Shown here piece after piece: positions 21,700 through 31,950 of a DNA stretch of 64,000 nt (its first letter is position 1; each line of letters starts with the position of its first letter). The stretch lies in assembly GCF_029867415.1 (NCBI RefSeq), contig NC_081186.1, positions 26,353,915 to 26,417,914 on the forward strand, given 5' to 3'. The position numbers were made by a program, and so were the translations under genes. The notes below the pieces were generated by a model. It was not told the DNA's origin. It saw only the letters and a program-made list of their open reading frames with translations, and did not search any database. Origin of the DNA: Vicia villosa (taxonomy: Eukaryota; Streptophyta; Magnoliopsida; Fabales; Fabaceae).

Positions 21700-22085
21700 T
21701 GATCATTGTGGAACCGTCTGAGGTATCAGCTTTAGATCTTTGATGTTAGATCGTTCTTGAACCGTCTGAGGTATCAACTTTAGATCTGTGATGCTAGATC
21801 GTTCTGGAACCGTCTGAGGTATCAACTTTAGATCTGCAATGTTAGATCGTTCTGGAACCGTTTGAGGTATCAACTTTAGATCTGCGATGTTAGATCGTTC
21901 TGGAACCGTCTGAGGTATCAACTTTAGATCTGCAATGTTAGATCGTTCTGGAACCGTCTGAGGTATCAACTTTAGATCTGCGATGTTAGATCGTTCTGGA
22001 ACCGTCTGAGGTATCGACTTTGATTTGTGATGCTAGATCGTTCTGGAACCGTCTGAGGTATCAACTTTAGATCTGCAATGTCTGT
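21700..22085 (-). repeat. 48-bp tandem repeat, about eight units
   Basis: Plus-strand unit: GGAACCGTCTGAGGTATCAA then CTTTAGATCTGCGATGTTAGATCGTTCT. Because 48 is a multiple of three, it stays open as a repeated 16-residue IPQTVPERSNIADLKL, which I consider incidental. Each unit has GATCT and AGATC arms around an 8-nt variable loop. Related 48-bp units occur in Ogre 2 at 60060-60300. Confidence 0.9.
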
Positions 22086-23202
22086 TTTTGAGTTGGTAAG
22101 TGATCAGAATGAATCTTCGGCTTGATTATATCTGAAAGAACCGTTCATGGAATTCAGGTGAACACTGCATGTGATTGAGAACATCTTTGTTGAAGATATC
22201 CGTCTACCTGAAAAATCAAGTTAGTGGTATGCAATGTTTATGATGCATGTAAACGTGAGATATTCCCGGAGAAATATGCATGTGATGTTGTGTATGAATA
22301 TGCGCATGATGCATGATGTATGATGTATGATGTATGATGTAGGACGTATGATGTATGAATGTGATGTCAAGCTTCTATTTGGGAAAATAAATTTCCGTCA
22401 GTCATCTGAATATGACTATATTGTGATTGTTGATGATCTTTTGTCTTGTTTGAGTACCCTCGGCTGGGGAAATTCTTTGAGAACCACGGTACTTTGTTGA
22501 AGGATCTTTGACTATCACTTGGGAATGAAAGGTAGCTGGAAGTTCTGATGCCCTTTCAAATGGGAATGAGGGAGATGTATAATCCTCCGATGCACTATCT
22601 GACCAAGTCCGGGTGCGGGGATCACACCTTCTGAAGATAGTAATCTGGAACAACCCTGCTGGGGGATAAGACTTCTTTTGAAGAGAAAATCTTTTTGAGG
22701 AATTTGCTGAGAAATGCGTTTCTCTCGGGGATTTTCTTCTGATGGAATGATGTCCAGATAATTGGGACATTACTTGAATGCTATTCCTGTTTTTCCTGGT
22801 AAACATCAATCATATTCAAATGCACATGTTCATTCAGAATTATCATTGGGACGTTTTACGTATTTAAAACAGAAAAAATGAAAATAGTGATTTTTGAGCC
22901 TAAGCTGCATTGATTTTTTGAAAAAGAGCCATGATAGGCTGATTAGCACAGGGAGACAACAATCCTAGAAGTAGGAAATTGTCAGAAAGTTTTGGAAAAT
23001 ATTTATAAAGATAAATAGCTATGTGAAAACAATCCAGTCAAGTTTCAACTCTGCTATTGCCAATCTGTCTTCGAGCAAATCATCCCTCACTTGTTGGAAG
23101 AAAGTGATTGGACTGATCGGTGTCTTTGAGGTGTTTGAATCTTGACGGTGAGTAGGCAGCTAAACAGAACATAGTTGTATGCTTCATTCCCTAACTTTTG
23201 CC

Positions 23203-23342
23203 TAGGCTGTCCTTTCAGGTTTTCAGCCTACCGGGATAGTATTTGTTTAGTCTCTAATTTTTGCCTGGACCGCCCTTTCGGGTTTTCAATCCACCGAGAC
23301 GCTCATTTTTTGCCTAAGTTGCCCTTTCAGGTTTTCAACTTA
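23203..23342 (-). other. Three covarying 28-nt hairpins after pol in Ogre 1
   Basis: Hairpins at 23203-23230, 23266-23293 and 23315-23342, each with 7-nt arms and a 14-nt loop. In element sense the arms are TAGGCTG/CAGCCTA, TGGATTG/CGGTCCA (two G-U pairs) and TAAGTTG/CAACTTA. The loops are AAAACCYGAAAGG(G/A), able to form a small inner stem capped by GAAA. The same three occur in Ogre 2. Confidence 0.8.
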
Positions 23343-23360
23343 GCGAGCTGTTTTTTCTTT

Positions 23361-24244
23361 TTAAGCGAAGTATTTTTTGACTATGTCAGCATTCACAGGG
23401 TGTGGGAAATTCTCACCATCCATGGTGGTAAGCAACATGGCGCCGCCGGAGAATATTTTCTTGATTATGAATGGTCCCTCGTAGGTGGGAGTCCATTTGC
23501 CTCTGGGATCACCTTGTGGTAAGATGATGCGTTTGACAACCAAGCCACCAGTTTGGTATGCTTGACTTTTGACTTTTTTGTTGAAGGCTTTGATCATACG
23601 CTTTTGGTATAGCTGACCATGACAAATAGCTGCGAGCCTTTTCTCATCAATCAAGTTTATCTGGTCCAACCGTGTTTGAATCCAATCGTCTTCGTCTAGA
23701 TTGGCTTCTTTCATAATCCTTAGGGAAGGAATCTGAATTTCAATTGGAAGAACTACCTCCATGCCATAGACTAAGGAGAATGGAGTTGGCCCTGTTGAAG
23801 TACGCGCAGATGTGCGATAACCATGAAGAGCAAAAGGTAACATCTCATGACAGTCTTTGTAGGTTACTGTCATTTTTTGTATGATTTTCTTGATGTTCTT
23901 GTTGGCAGCTTCCACCGCGCCGTTCATCTTTGGTCGATATGGAGAAGAATTATGATGTTTGATCTTGAACTGTGTGCAAAGTTCAGTAATCATTCTGTTG
24001 TTTAGATTTGTGCTATTGTCCGTGATAATCCGTTCAGGGATGCCGTACCGACAAACGAGATTGTATTTGATGAACCGGGCCACCACATTCTTGGTAACAG
24101 AAGCAAATGAAGCTGCTTCTACCCACTTTGTGAAGTAGTCAATAGCGACCAGGATAAAGCGATGTCCGTTGGAGGCAGTAGGTTTGATTTCTCCAATCAT
24201 ATCAATACCCCACATTGCAAAAGGCCAAGGAGCCGTCAGGACGC
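23361..24244 (-). pseudogene. Ogre 1 integrase core and C-terminus
   Basis: An open stretch of 284 codons (23361-24215) carries the DDE integrase that inserts element cDNA into chromosomes. D5 (GIDMIG), D66 (ITDN) and E102 (NGAVEAANK) are present with 35 residues between the last two, the DD35E spacing. The motif ITDNGTN reads ITDNSTN. A C-terminal GPF-type region (YEGPFIIKKI) follows. The zinc-binding N-terminus lies in another frame upstream: after METDCHHHS a frameshift around 24245-24310 replaces the CHKC part. It is therefore probably inactive. Confidence 0.88.
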
Positions 24245-25405
24245 TTAATGGAACTGGAGGTACATGTACTTTGTCAGCGTATATCTGGCATCTGTGACAT
24301 GTTGGGAGTGATGATGGCAGTCTGTTTCCATGGTAGACCAGTAATAACCTGCTCTCAGGATCTTTTTAGCCATTGTATGTCCACTGGAATGAGTACCGAA
24401 GGCACCATTGTGTATTTCTTCCATGATCTGTTCTGCTTCCTTCTTGTTTACACAGCGAAGTAAAGTCGAGTCATGGTTGCGTTTGTATAGGGTTCCATTG
24501 CTTAGAAAGAATTTGGCAGCAAATCTCCTTAGAAACTTTCTGTCGTTAATGGATGCCCCTTCAGGGTACTCCTGAGCTTCGAGATATCTTTTTACTTCAT
24601 GGAACCATGGTTTTTCTTCTGTTCCCTCGGTATTGATCTCATTGCAATAGGATGGTTCATCTTGCCTGTAAATGGTGATCATAGGCGCCTCGTTGTCCCA
24701 CCTGACTTTGAACATGGATGACATGGTAGCTAAAGCATCAGCTAGTTGATTTTCCTCGCGTGGGATGTGTTCGAAAGTGATTTCTTCGAAGTAAGGAATC
24801 AAACTCAGCACATATTCTTTGTAAGGAATTAGATTTGGGTGCTTTGTGTCCCATTCCCCTTTGACTTGGTAGATTACCAAGGCCGAGTCTCTGTAGACTT
24901 CCAGGAATTTGATTCTTAGATCGATTGCAGCTTTAAGACCCAGAATACATGCTTCGTATTCGGCTATATTGTTAGTGCAATTGAAGCGTAATCTGGCAGT
25001 GAATGGTGTATAACCTCCTGCGGGGGAAATGATCACAGCTCCGATGCCATTGCCAAGTGCATTAGAAGCTCCGTCAAAAACCATAGTCCACCGGGATCCT
25101 GGCTCGGGTCCTCCTTCTGGTCCTGGTTGTTTGTAGTCATTGACTAGCATAATGTCTTCGTCTGGGAAGTCAAAGTTCAATGCTTGATAATCATCCACTG
25201 CTTGATGAGCCAGATGATCAGCTACCACACTTCCTTTGATTGCTTTTTGTGAAGTGTATTGAATGTCATATTCTGTTAAGATCATTTGCCATCTCGCTAT
25301 TCTTCAAGAGAGAGCAGGTTTTTCGAACACGTATTTGATGGGATCCATCTTGGAGATTAGGAAAGTGGTGTGATTTAGCATGTACTGTCTTAGTCGGCGA
25401 GCTGC
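24245..25405 (-). pseudogene. Ogre 1 RNase H end, archaeal-type RNase H and integrase zinc region
   Basis: The main frame is 24245-25285. It contains WTMVFDGASNALGNGIGAVI, the archaeal-like RNase H (aRNH) that Tat/Ogre elements carry in addition to the retroviral-type one, with NIAEYEAC and ENQLADALA motifs. It continues into the integrase N-terminus (HSSGHTMAKKIL...WSTMETDC). Compared with Ogre 2, a stop replaces glycine near 25302 (ALS-stop-RIARW) and a TAG replaces tryptophan near 25406. The frame is lost at the HHCC site. Confidence 0.85.
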
Positions 25406-26831
25406 CTAAGCTAAGGCACAACAAGTTTTTTCGAGTAGTGAGTATCTTGTTTCACAATCGGTAAACTTTTTGCTAAGATAGTAGATTGCGTGCTCCTTTC
25501 GGCCGGATTCGTCATGTTGTCCTAGTACACACCCCATTGAGTCTTCTAACACAGTTAGGTACATTATCAGAGGTCTGCCTTCCACAGGTGGCAACAAGAT
25601 TGGAGGTTTTTGGAGATATTCTTTGATTTTGTCAAAGGCTAACTGGCATTTGTCATTCCACCTTTCCACTTGATCTTTCTTCAAAAGTTTGAAGATCGGC
25701 ACACAAGTAGTAGTCATGTGGGCAATAAATCGGGCGATGTAATTTAGACGTCCCAAGAATCCTCTGACTTGTTTCTCGGTACGAGGTATAGGCATTTCTT
25801 GAATGGCTTTAACCTTGGCAGGATCAACCTCAATACCTTTGCTGCTGACTATGAAACCTAAGAGTTTGCCGGATCTTACTCCAAAGGTACACTTATTTGG
25901 GTTCAGTCGCAACTTGTATTTCTTGAGTCTGTCAAACAACTTGTGTAAATGACCCAGATGTTCTTCCTCGGTGTTGGATTTTGCAATCATGTCATCGACA
26001 TACACCTCTATTTCTTGATGAATCATATCATGAAATAGCGCTACCATTGCACGTTGATAGGTTGCTCCTGCGTTTTTCAGACCAAAGGGCATTACTTTGT
26101 AACAAAAGGTTCCCCAGGGTGTTGTGAAGGTTGTTTTTTCCATGTCTTCGGGTGCCATCTTAATTTGATTGTACCCTGAGAATCCGTCCATAAAGGAGAA
26201 TACCTTGCATTGTGCGGTATTGTCAACCAGTACATCGATGTGTGGTAAAGGGAAATCATCTTTGGGGCTTGCCCGGTTCAGATCTCTGTAGTCCACGCAC
26301 ATTCTGACTTTCCCGTCTTTTTTAGGTACAGGCACGATGTTAGCTATCCAAGGAGGATAACTTACAACTTTTAGGAATCCGGCATTGAACTGTTTTTCAA
26401 CCTCGTCTTTGATCTTTTTTGACATATCAGGCCTACTCCTTCGTAGTTTCTGTTTGACTGGAAGGCTACCTTCTTTGATTGGCAGGCGATGAACTACAAT
26501 GTCTGTGTCAAGGCCTGGCATATCTTTATAGGACCAGGCGAATATCTCGACGTAGTCTCGCAGCATTTGAATCAGTCTTTGCTTGATGCTGTGTTCTAAA
26601 TCAGCCCCTATTTTGACTTCTTTCTTTTCTTCGTTGCTGCCCAAGTTGATGACCTCAATTGGCTCCTCGTGAGGCTGTATGGCCTTGTCTTCTTGTTCTA
26701 GCAGCCTTGCAAGTTCTCTTGGCACTTCACAATCTTCCTCACTTTCGTCCTCAGTTTGGTAGATCGGACTTTCAAAGTCATGACGGGCAATAGCAGAATC
26801 GTTGTTGACTGGATCCAGAGTGTATGTGAAT
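25406..26831 (-). pseudogene. Ogre 1 reverse transcriptase and retroviral-type RNase H (exon 2)
   Basis: Copies element RNA into DNA. 439 codons are open from 26725, and the frame also reads upstream to a splice acceptor at 26831 (TYTLDPVNND...). RT motifs: VRMCVDYRDLN near residue 145, FMDGFSGYNQI near 180, catalytic YVDD at 242-245, LLGFIVSSKGIEVDP near 290. RNase H begins at PLIMYLTVLEDSMG and proceeds to YYLSKKF. The stop at 25406-25408 falls in a spot where the Ogre 2 copy has a sense codon. The RT domain itself looks undamaged. Confidence 0.9.
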
Positions 26832-27089
26832 CTGCATGTTAGTTATGTGAGTGTGTGTGAAGAAAAAACATAGCTATTTGAAAGCGAAGAAAGAAAGAAA
26901 AAGGATCACAAAATTTAAATATGCAAGCGTCCCATGATTTTATTGAATGCACATGATCATGATATGATAAGTCGTTATAGAAGGACCAGTGTGCTAAGGC
27001 ACACGGCTTTCAAGCTCATGGTTCGATTGTTCAGGAACCATTTTTATCTTTGCACAATATACACAAAGAAAACAGGAAATGGCATTTAC
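26832..27089 (-). other. Intron between protease/spacer and RT exons of Ogre 1 (258 bp)
   Basis: On the minus strand the exon ends TTTGACCAGGA, followed by donor GTAAATG. The intron ends with a branch-like CTAAC and ACATGCAG, and the next exon starts ATTCACATACAC. Joining them keeps the frame open (ISFDQE-FTYTLDP). Ogre elements are known to have an intron in exactly this place. It contains only short unrelated frames. Confidence 0.8.
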
Positions 27090-27923
27090 TCCTGGTCAAA
27101 GGAGATCACATCCTCAGCTTTCCAGTTGTTCAATCCACTGTTGTGAGCAGGGAGTATCCAGCTGTTCCAGTTGCAGTTGTCTTCTTCATCTTCCACAGCA
27201 TTGATTTCATTAGTGGGAAAATGAGCCGGTGATCCTTCGGAATAAGGGATATACTCTGCTGGATACGAGAGCCCAGGCTGAGATATCTCTGTTGGCTGAG
27301 CAAGGTGCTCGATAAGGCCGTCCCATGCAGTCGGGATGATGTTTTGAATAGAGACTTGTGTATCCTGATGAGGAGTGTATTCTGACAAAAAGCAACCTTC
27401 GTTATTTGGTATTTCCCTGGCTTCTTCAAAAGCGAAATTGTCATCGTAATGTTCATCCCATCCAGTTGGGACAATGTCCTTCATAGCAATTTGTGAGCTT
27501 GGAGGAGCGGAATATTTCACCATATAGTCATATTTGCCGCTGGGTTCTCCTAGCGTGTCCCATACTTCTTTGGGTGTATTTTGATATTGCTCAGTGACGG
27601 GACTTGTGAAACTTTTATCATTTTCAATTTGATCACCCCATCCAGTCGGGGTAATGTCTTCCATAGCAATATAAGAATTCTGAGGTGCGGTATACTGATA
27701 ATTATACCCGTCACTTGGTTCTCCCACAGCATCCCACATTCCCATGGAAATGGGTTGAATCTCATCTGGATATGGCTGAATGATATGGTTCAAGAACACT
27801 CCTTCATCTTCAATGGCGTTTACTTCTTGGCTGACGAAGTGTGACATTAATCCTCCAGAACGAGGACCTTGATCATTCTTTTGATTTTCACTATCATAGC
27901 CCAGGCCTAGCTTGTCAGACTTG
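27090..27923 (-). pseudogene. Ogre 1 spacer region between protease and intron, with repeated PTGW modules
   Basis: About 278 codons, acidic and low in hydrophobic segments. Three similar modules, each about 15 residues, end in W: ...IAMEDITPTGW, ...IAMKDIVPTGW, ...SIQNIIPTAW. Two WDxxGEPSxxY motifs lie between them. No enzyme fold is recognised. The frame joins the protease frame only after a one-base change near 27923 (PDIP-TSLTS-stop versus YKSDKLGLG), so the polyprotein is frameshifted here. Function unknown; it is conserved as a position in Ogre elements. Confidence 0.7.
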
Positions 27924-29433
27924 TAGGTATATCGGGAAGTTGTCCCCATACTGTGCAATCACCCTGTTCAATCATGGCTTTGGCATCTTTGAGAGAAGCC
28001 ATAGTTGTAGTTGGAGTAGCAGGAATATGCTTGGTGGTAGAGACATCTGGGGAGACCACCTCAAATGATTGGCATGGAGTTTCGATGAATTCGTCCTCCA
28101 ACTCGACATATTTGGAATTGCTTAAGTGACTAACCACATATTCCTCTTCGCCATAGACTGTGACAATCTTTCCTTTTACTGGATATTTTAACTTCTGATG
28201 CAGGGTAGAAGTTACAGCATTTGCCCCATGTAAACAAGGACGTCCAAGTAAACAGGAGTAGGCTGGGTGAATTTCCATTACGTAAAAGATAGAATCGAAG
28301 ATTTGAGAACCCACTCTGATTGGGAGATTCACTTTTCCGTATACCGTTCTTGTTGACCCGTCGAAGGCTCTTACCACAACATCACTTGGTTGTAACACAA
28401 TTCCTTCGAAGTCAAGCTTTTCTAGTACTGTTTTCAGTAACACGTTCAAAGAAGAACCGTTATCTACTAGCACATGAGATAGAGTGGTGCCATTACATTC
28501 AATGGAGATATGTAGGGCTTTGTTGTGATTTTTTCTAGCAGGGGTTAGATCCACATCAGAGAAACCGAGACCATTGCTCACGGTTAGATTGGCAACACAA
28601 TTCTCAAATTGGTCGACTGAGATCTCTTGAGGCACATGCGCAGCTTTAAGGAACTTCATCAGAGCTTTGGCATGGGCTTCTGAATATTTTAGCAGAGATA
28701 GCATTGAGATTTTTGAAGCGGTGTGCCCCAGTTGCTCAACAATATTGTAATCACTCTTGCAGATGATTTTCAATATTTCCTCCATTTCTTGCTTTGATGG
28801 ATCCTCAGCAGTGATCTCCACCGGGGTTTGAACTTGTTCAACTTGTGGCTCTTTGCCGCGAGCGTTGTTATCTTGATTAGGAACTGGGACTCGGACTGGA
28901 CCAGCAGCAACATTTGGAGAAATTTCTGGTGAAAAGATTCTTCCACTTCTCGTGATCTTGCTGGTACCCACAATATTACCCACAGTTGGAGTAGATAACT
29001 TTGCGGTCTCTTCAGTCGAGGTACCCTGCTTAACTCCATGAACGTAAACATTAGTGTCGTATCCCCATGGGATAGCTTTGTCTGAGGAGTATGGAAATGG
29101 AGTTGGACTAGCAATGACTACTGATGCCACTTTGAGTGTAGCAGAAATTTTGGATGGAGCCTTGGCAGAGATTTTGAATGGTAAGCTGGATATCACTGAG
29201 GCATCCTCTATTCTCATCCCGTTTGTAAAGACTTCGCACAGCACGTCCATAGAAGGGAGCCTTTCAAACATAATGATACGGCGATCCATCCATTTTTGAA
29301 TTCCCATCCTCAGATTTTCACAACCATTGGGCAGGTATGAGCAATAAAAGCAATCGGGGTCACACCCTGGAAAGTAACCAGCTTCGATTAGCTTTCCTTT
29401 GACTTCGCAGAGTGGAGTTGATAATTCGTTCAC
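27907..29433 (-). CDS. Ogre 1 gag C-terminal extension and aspartic protease
   Basis: A 508-codon frame. The first 60 residues contain a cysteine-rich GCDPDCFYCSYLPNGC segment. The middle (about 160-210) is a low-complexity linker. The retropepsin lies at about 305-450, with active site VDNGSS at 323-328; DNG in place of DTG is usual in Ogre/Tat. The flap region and the terminal LLGRPCLHGA block are intact. A TAG separates it from upstream gag at 29482-29484. The 3' end is frameshifted as described for the spacer. Confidence 0.85.
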   Translation of the reverse strand: MNELSTPLCEVKGKLIEAGYFPGCDPDCFYCSYLPNGCENLRMGIQKWMDRRIIMFERLPSMDVLCEVFTNGMRIEDASVISSLPFKISAKAPSKISATLKVASVVIASPTPFPYSSDKAIPWGYDTNVYVHGVKQGTSTEETAKLSTPTVGNIVGTSKITRSGRIFSPEISPNVAAGPVRVPVPNQDNNARGKEPQVEQVQTPVEITAEDPSKQEMEEILKIICKSDYNIVEQLGHTASKISMLSLLKYSEAHAKALMKFLKAAHVPQEISVDQFENCVANLTVSNGLGFSDVDLTPARKNHNKALHISIECNGTTLSHVLVDNGSSLNVLLKTVLEKLDFEGIVLQPSDVVVRAFDGSTRTVYGKVNLPIRVGSQIFDSIFYVMEIHPAYSCLLGRPCLHGANAVTSTLHQKLKYPVKGKIVTVYGEEEYVVSHLSNSKYVELEDEFIETPCQSFEVVSPDVSTTKHIPATPTTTMASLKDAKAMIEQGDCTVWGQLPDIPTSLTS

Positions 29434-30839
29434 ATCATAGATGTAAACAGTGTCCAGGATAGCGTTAACAGTTTTGTCATGCTATGGCATAGGTGCAGTG
29501 ATGACATTTGGAGTTTCTGGAGGATCGAACTCAATTTCCCCAGCATCTATCATATCTTGTATTTTATTTTTCAGGGCCCAGCAGTGATCTGCGTCATGTC
29601 CTGGACAGTTTGAGTGATAGGCACATGTTGCATCAGGGCGATAATTCGGAGAGGAAGTGTTGACATTCTTTGGAGGACCTTTTAATGTGATCAGATCTGC
29701 TTTTAGCAAGTGCTGCAATGCCTGAGAGATTGGCATGTTGATTCTGGTGAAATTTCTTCTTGGTGCATCTGGTCGATGCGTATATTTTGGCTGTTGATCT
29801 TTTTGAGGTGCAGATGTGGAGATCAGAACTGCCCCTACAGATTGATGCTGCTCACTTTTGCGACTTTTCTGAATTTGTGTTGCATTGACCTCATTTCTCC
29901 CTCGACACGTTCTACGGTCAGTATCAGGTCAGTGAAACCTGATGATGAGCTTCCCAGCAAATGGCTATAGAAAGGGCCAGTTAAAGTGCCCACGAACATG
30001 TCGACTAGTTCGCGATCAGATAAGGGTGGTTGAACCCTTCCAGCCATATCTCTCCACTTTTGTGCATATCCTTTGAAACTTTCTTTTGGTCCCATAGACA
30101 TGCCCCTTAGTTGAGTACGGGTTGGCGCAAGATCAGCATTGTATTGGTACTGTTTGTAAAAAGCAGCAGCTAATTCTTCCCAAGTATGAACCTTGGTATT
30201 TTCCAGCTGGTAGTACCATTCGAGTTGTGTACCCTACAGACTTTCTTGGAAGAAGTGAATCCACAATTTGTTATCTGTTGTATGAGGTTGTATCTTCCTC
30301 ACATAGGATCTCAGATGTAGTTTCGGGCAAGAAACTCCATCATATTTTGCAAAGACAGGAACTTTGAATTTTGGAGGGATAACAACATCCGAGATGAGCC
30401 CCAGATCATTGAAATCTAAACCAGATACTTTTTGTATCTCCATAGCTTTCATACGGTCTTCCAGCTGTTGGTATTTGTCATTATCCGGTTCGTCCCCAGA
30501 ATGATCATCTTCTTCATTTGAAGAGAGAGAGGGTTTAGCAGAACCCTGGTTGCTTTGATTGTCTTCTTGTTCACCATCACCGACTGTTTCAGGGATCGGT
30601 GGCTTTTTGAACTTTTTGACTGGGATTTTGATCTTCCTTTTCAGGTGACTCAAGCCTACAGATCCTTTGGGCTTCTTTTTCTTCTTGATTATCAAGGCTT
30701 TCAGTTCTTGTTGCCTCTTTGCCAGTTCCAGAATTGCCACTTGAACTTGGGCATTCTGTGCTTCGAGGTTCTTGATGCTTGTCTCAGATTCCATCTCTTC
30801 TGACTGAAATAAACAGCGAGGAGATGAGAAATCCGTCAT
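29434..30839 (-). pseudogene. gag: Ogre 1 gag (three fragments separated by stops)
   Basis: The N-terminal 201 codons (30234-30839) contain a coiled-coil-like Q/A/L-rich segment (SIKNLEAQNAQVQVAILELA), a lysine-rich stretch, an acidic linker and the start of the retrotransposon gag domain (PKFKVPVFAKYDG). A TAG interrupts ESL-stop-GTQLEWY. The central part (29835-30101) has SFKGYAQKWRDMAGRVQPPL and the conserved FVGTLTGPFYSHLLG. The third part (29482-29736) has a zinc-finger-like CAYHSNCPGHDADHCWALK. It then stops and reconnects in frame to the protease fragment. Non-functional as it stands. Confidence 0.85.
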
Positions 30840-31084
30840 GAGAACCTGTTACGCAATGTGTATGACTGGATGCAATGTATATGAATGAAATGTATATGCA
30901 ATGTAAATGAATGCAATGTATGAAATGTATATGCAATGCATGAAATGAAATGTGTGTGCAATGTTTCAAGAATCTTAGAGTTTAGATTTGTTAAAGAAGA
31001 AACAAACGTTAGTTAATCAATTTATTCTTTTTTTTTTCTTTGCCTCATTTGGGCTTACAAGACAGAAATAAAATAAATGATCCT
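30840..31084 (-). repeat. Spacer between ORF1 and gag with ATGTATATGCA-type microrepeats
   Basis: Around 30848-30965 short ATGAAATG/TATGCAATG words alternate irregularly. The rest (30970-31084) is AT-rich. No frame of interest. Confidence 0.7.
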
Positions 31085-31950
31085 TCAGGTCTCCCTTGGA
31101 CGCTTTCTCTTTGCCCCCAGGAATGTGTTGATCTGCTGTTCTTCTTGAAGCTGTCCGGTGAGCTCCAATATCCTTTTCTCATAGTCCTGACAGTGTGCTT
31201 TGAAGGTGTCTCTTTCCTCTTTTAGTTGAACCCAAGATTTTTGCGACTCTTCTAAGTCAGTTGGCATATCCGGGTGTAGAATAACTCGAGGTTCGTATCC
31301 TTCGACCTCTAGTTCAATAGTCACTGGTAGAATAGCGGGATATGGCATAATGAGTTTCTGAGCATGAGTGCGGACCCATCTGAGGTAAGGTTCCATAGGG
31401 ATAGAATTCCATTGCCCCAAAGTTTTGCTTTCTATTCTATAGACACTGTCCCATGCATGTATGAACCTTCGTCGGTGTCTATGAGAATCATTCTCGTAAT
31501 CAAACACAATGCCACGGATAATCATGTCATGAGGACCGTTGCTCCTTGCATATCCGAATTGGCGTAGAGCTAAAGAGGGATTGTAAGTGATGCCTCCTTT
31601 GATGCCAAGGAGTGGCACATTAGGGTACTCTCCACAATGATCAATGATAGTAATGTCTCTTTGAAAGAAGTTGTTCCACCGGATATCTGAATGAGACAAA
31701 GACATAATCCTGCGAGACCATTGCATTCTTTGTTCATTTCTGAACACTGATCGGGGAAGATGAAATGTAAACCACCTAGCCAGTAGCGGTATACAGCACA
31801 TGAGAGTTCCTCGTTTCTTCATGGTACGAGTGTGTAGAGAATGTAGAATGTCTCCCAGTAATGTTGGTACCGGGTTACGGATTAGGAAAAGGTTGATGAT
31901 GTGTACACTTATGAACTGGTCGGGATTTGGGAATAAAACCAACCCATAGA
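31085..31950 (-). pseudogene. Ogre 1 ORF1, C-terminal part (separated by the solo LTR)
   Basis: Ogre elements carry an ORF1 of unproved function ahead of gag. This 286-codon part has the plant-mobile-domain-like blocks GLVLFPNPDQFIS, RTMKKRGTLMCCIPLLARWF and ...MQWSRRIMSLSHSDIRW, a coiled-coil-like stretch (WVQLKEERDTFKAHCQ...), and a basic KRKRPRET terminus that could be nuclear-targeting. It is uninterrupted. Its N-terminal partner lies at 36400-36882. Confidence 0.8.

Larger units (their letters stand above)
21334..23360 (-). other. 3' untranslated region of Ogre 1, with polypurine tract
   Basis: The polypurine tract is the minus-strand GAATAGGGGCAAC just before the LTR (21334-21346). The rest is non-coding, with 48-bp repeats at 21700-22085, ATGTATG-type microrepeats near 22310-22345, and three structured 28-nt hairpins at 23203-23342 directly after the integrase stop. 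A 135-codon frame at 22402-22809 has a counterpart in Ogre 2 (60666-60956) only at DNA level and in disagreeing frames, so I do not call it a gene. Confidence 0.75.

Noticed and set aside
21703..21969. Repeat protein frame IPQTVPERSNIADLKL
   Set aside because: A by-product of a 48-bp tandem repeat in a 3' UTR; the Ogre 2 repeats do not encode a comparable long frame.
22402..22809. 135-codon frame in the 3' UTR of Ogre 1, with partial similarity to 60666-60956
   Set aside because: The similarity is at DNA level with frame changes between the two copies, so coding constraint is unlikely.
23175..23522. Plus-strand 115-codon frame over the hairpin region
   Set aside because: Antisense to the integrase end and to the structured 3' UTR; the counterpart in Ogre 2 has a different frame.
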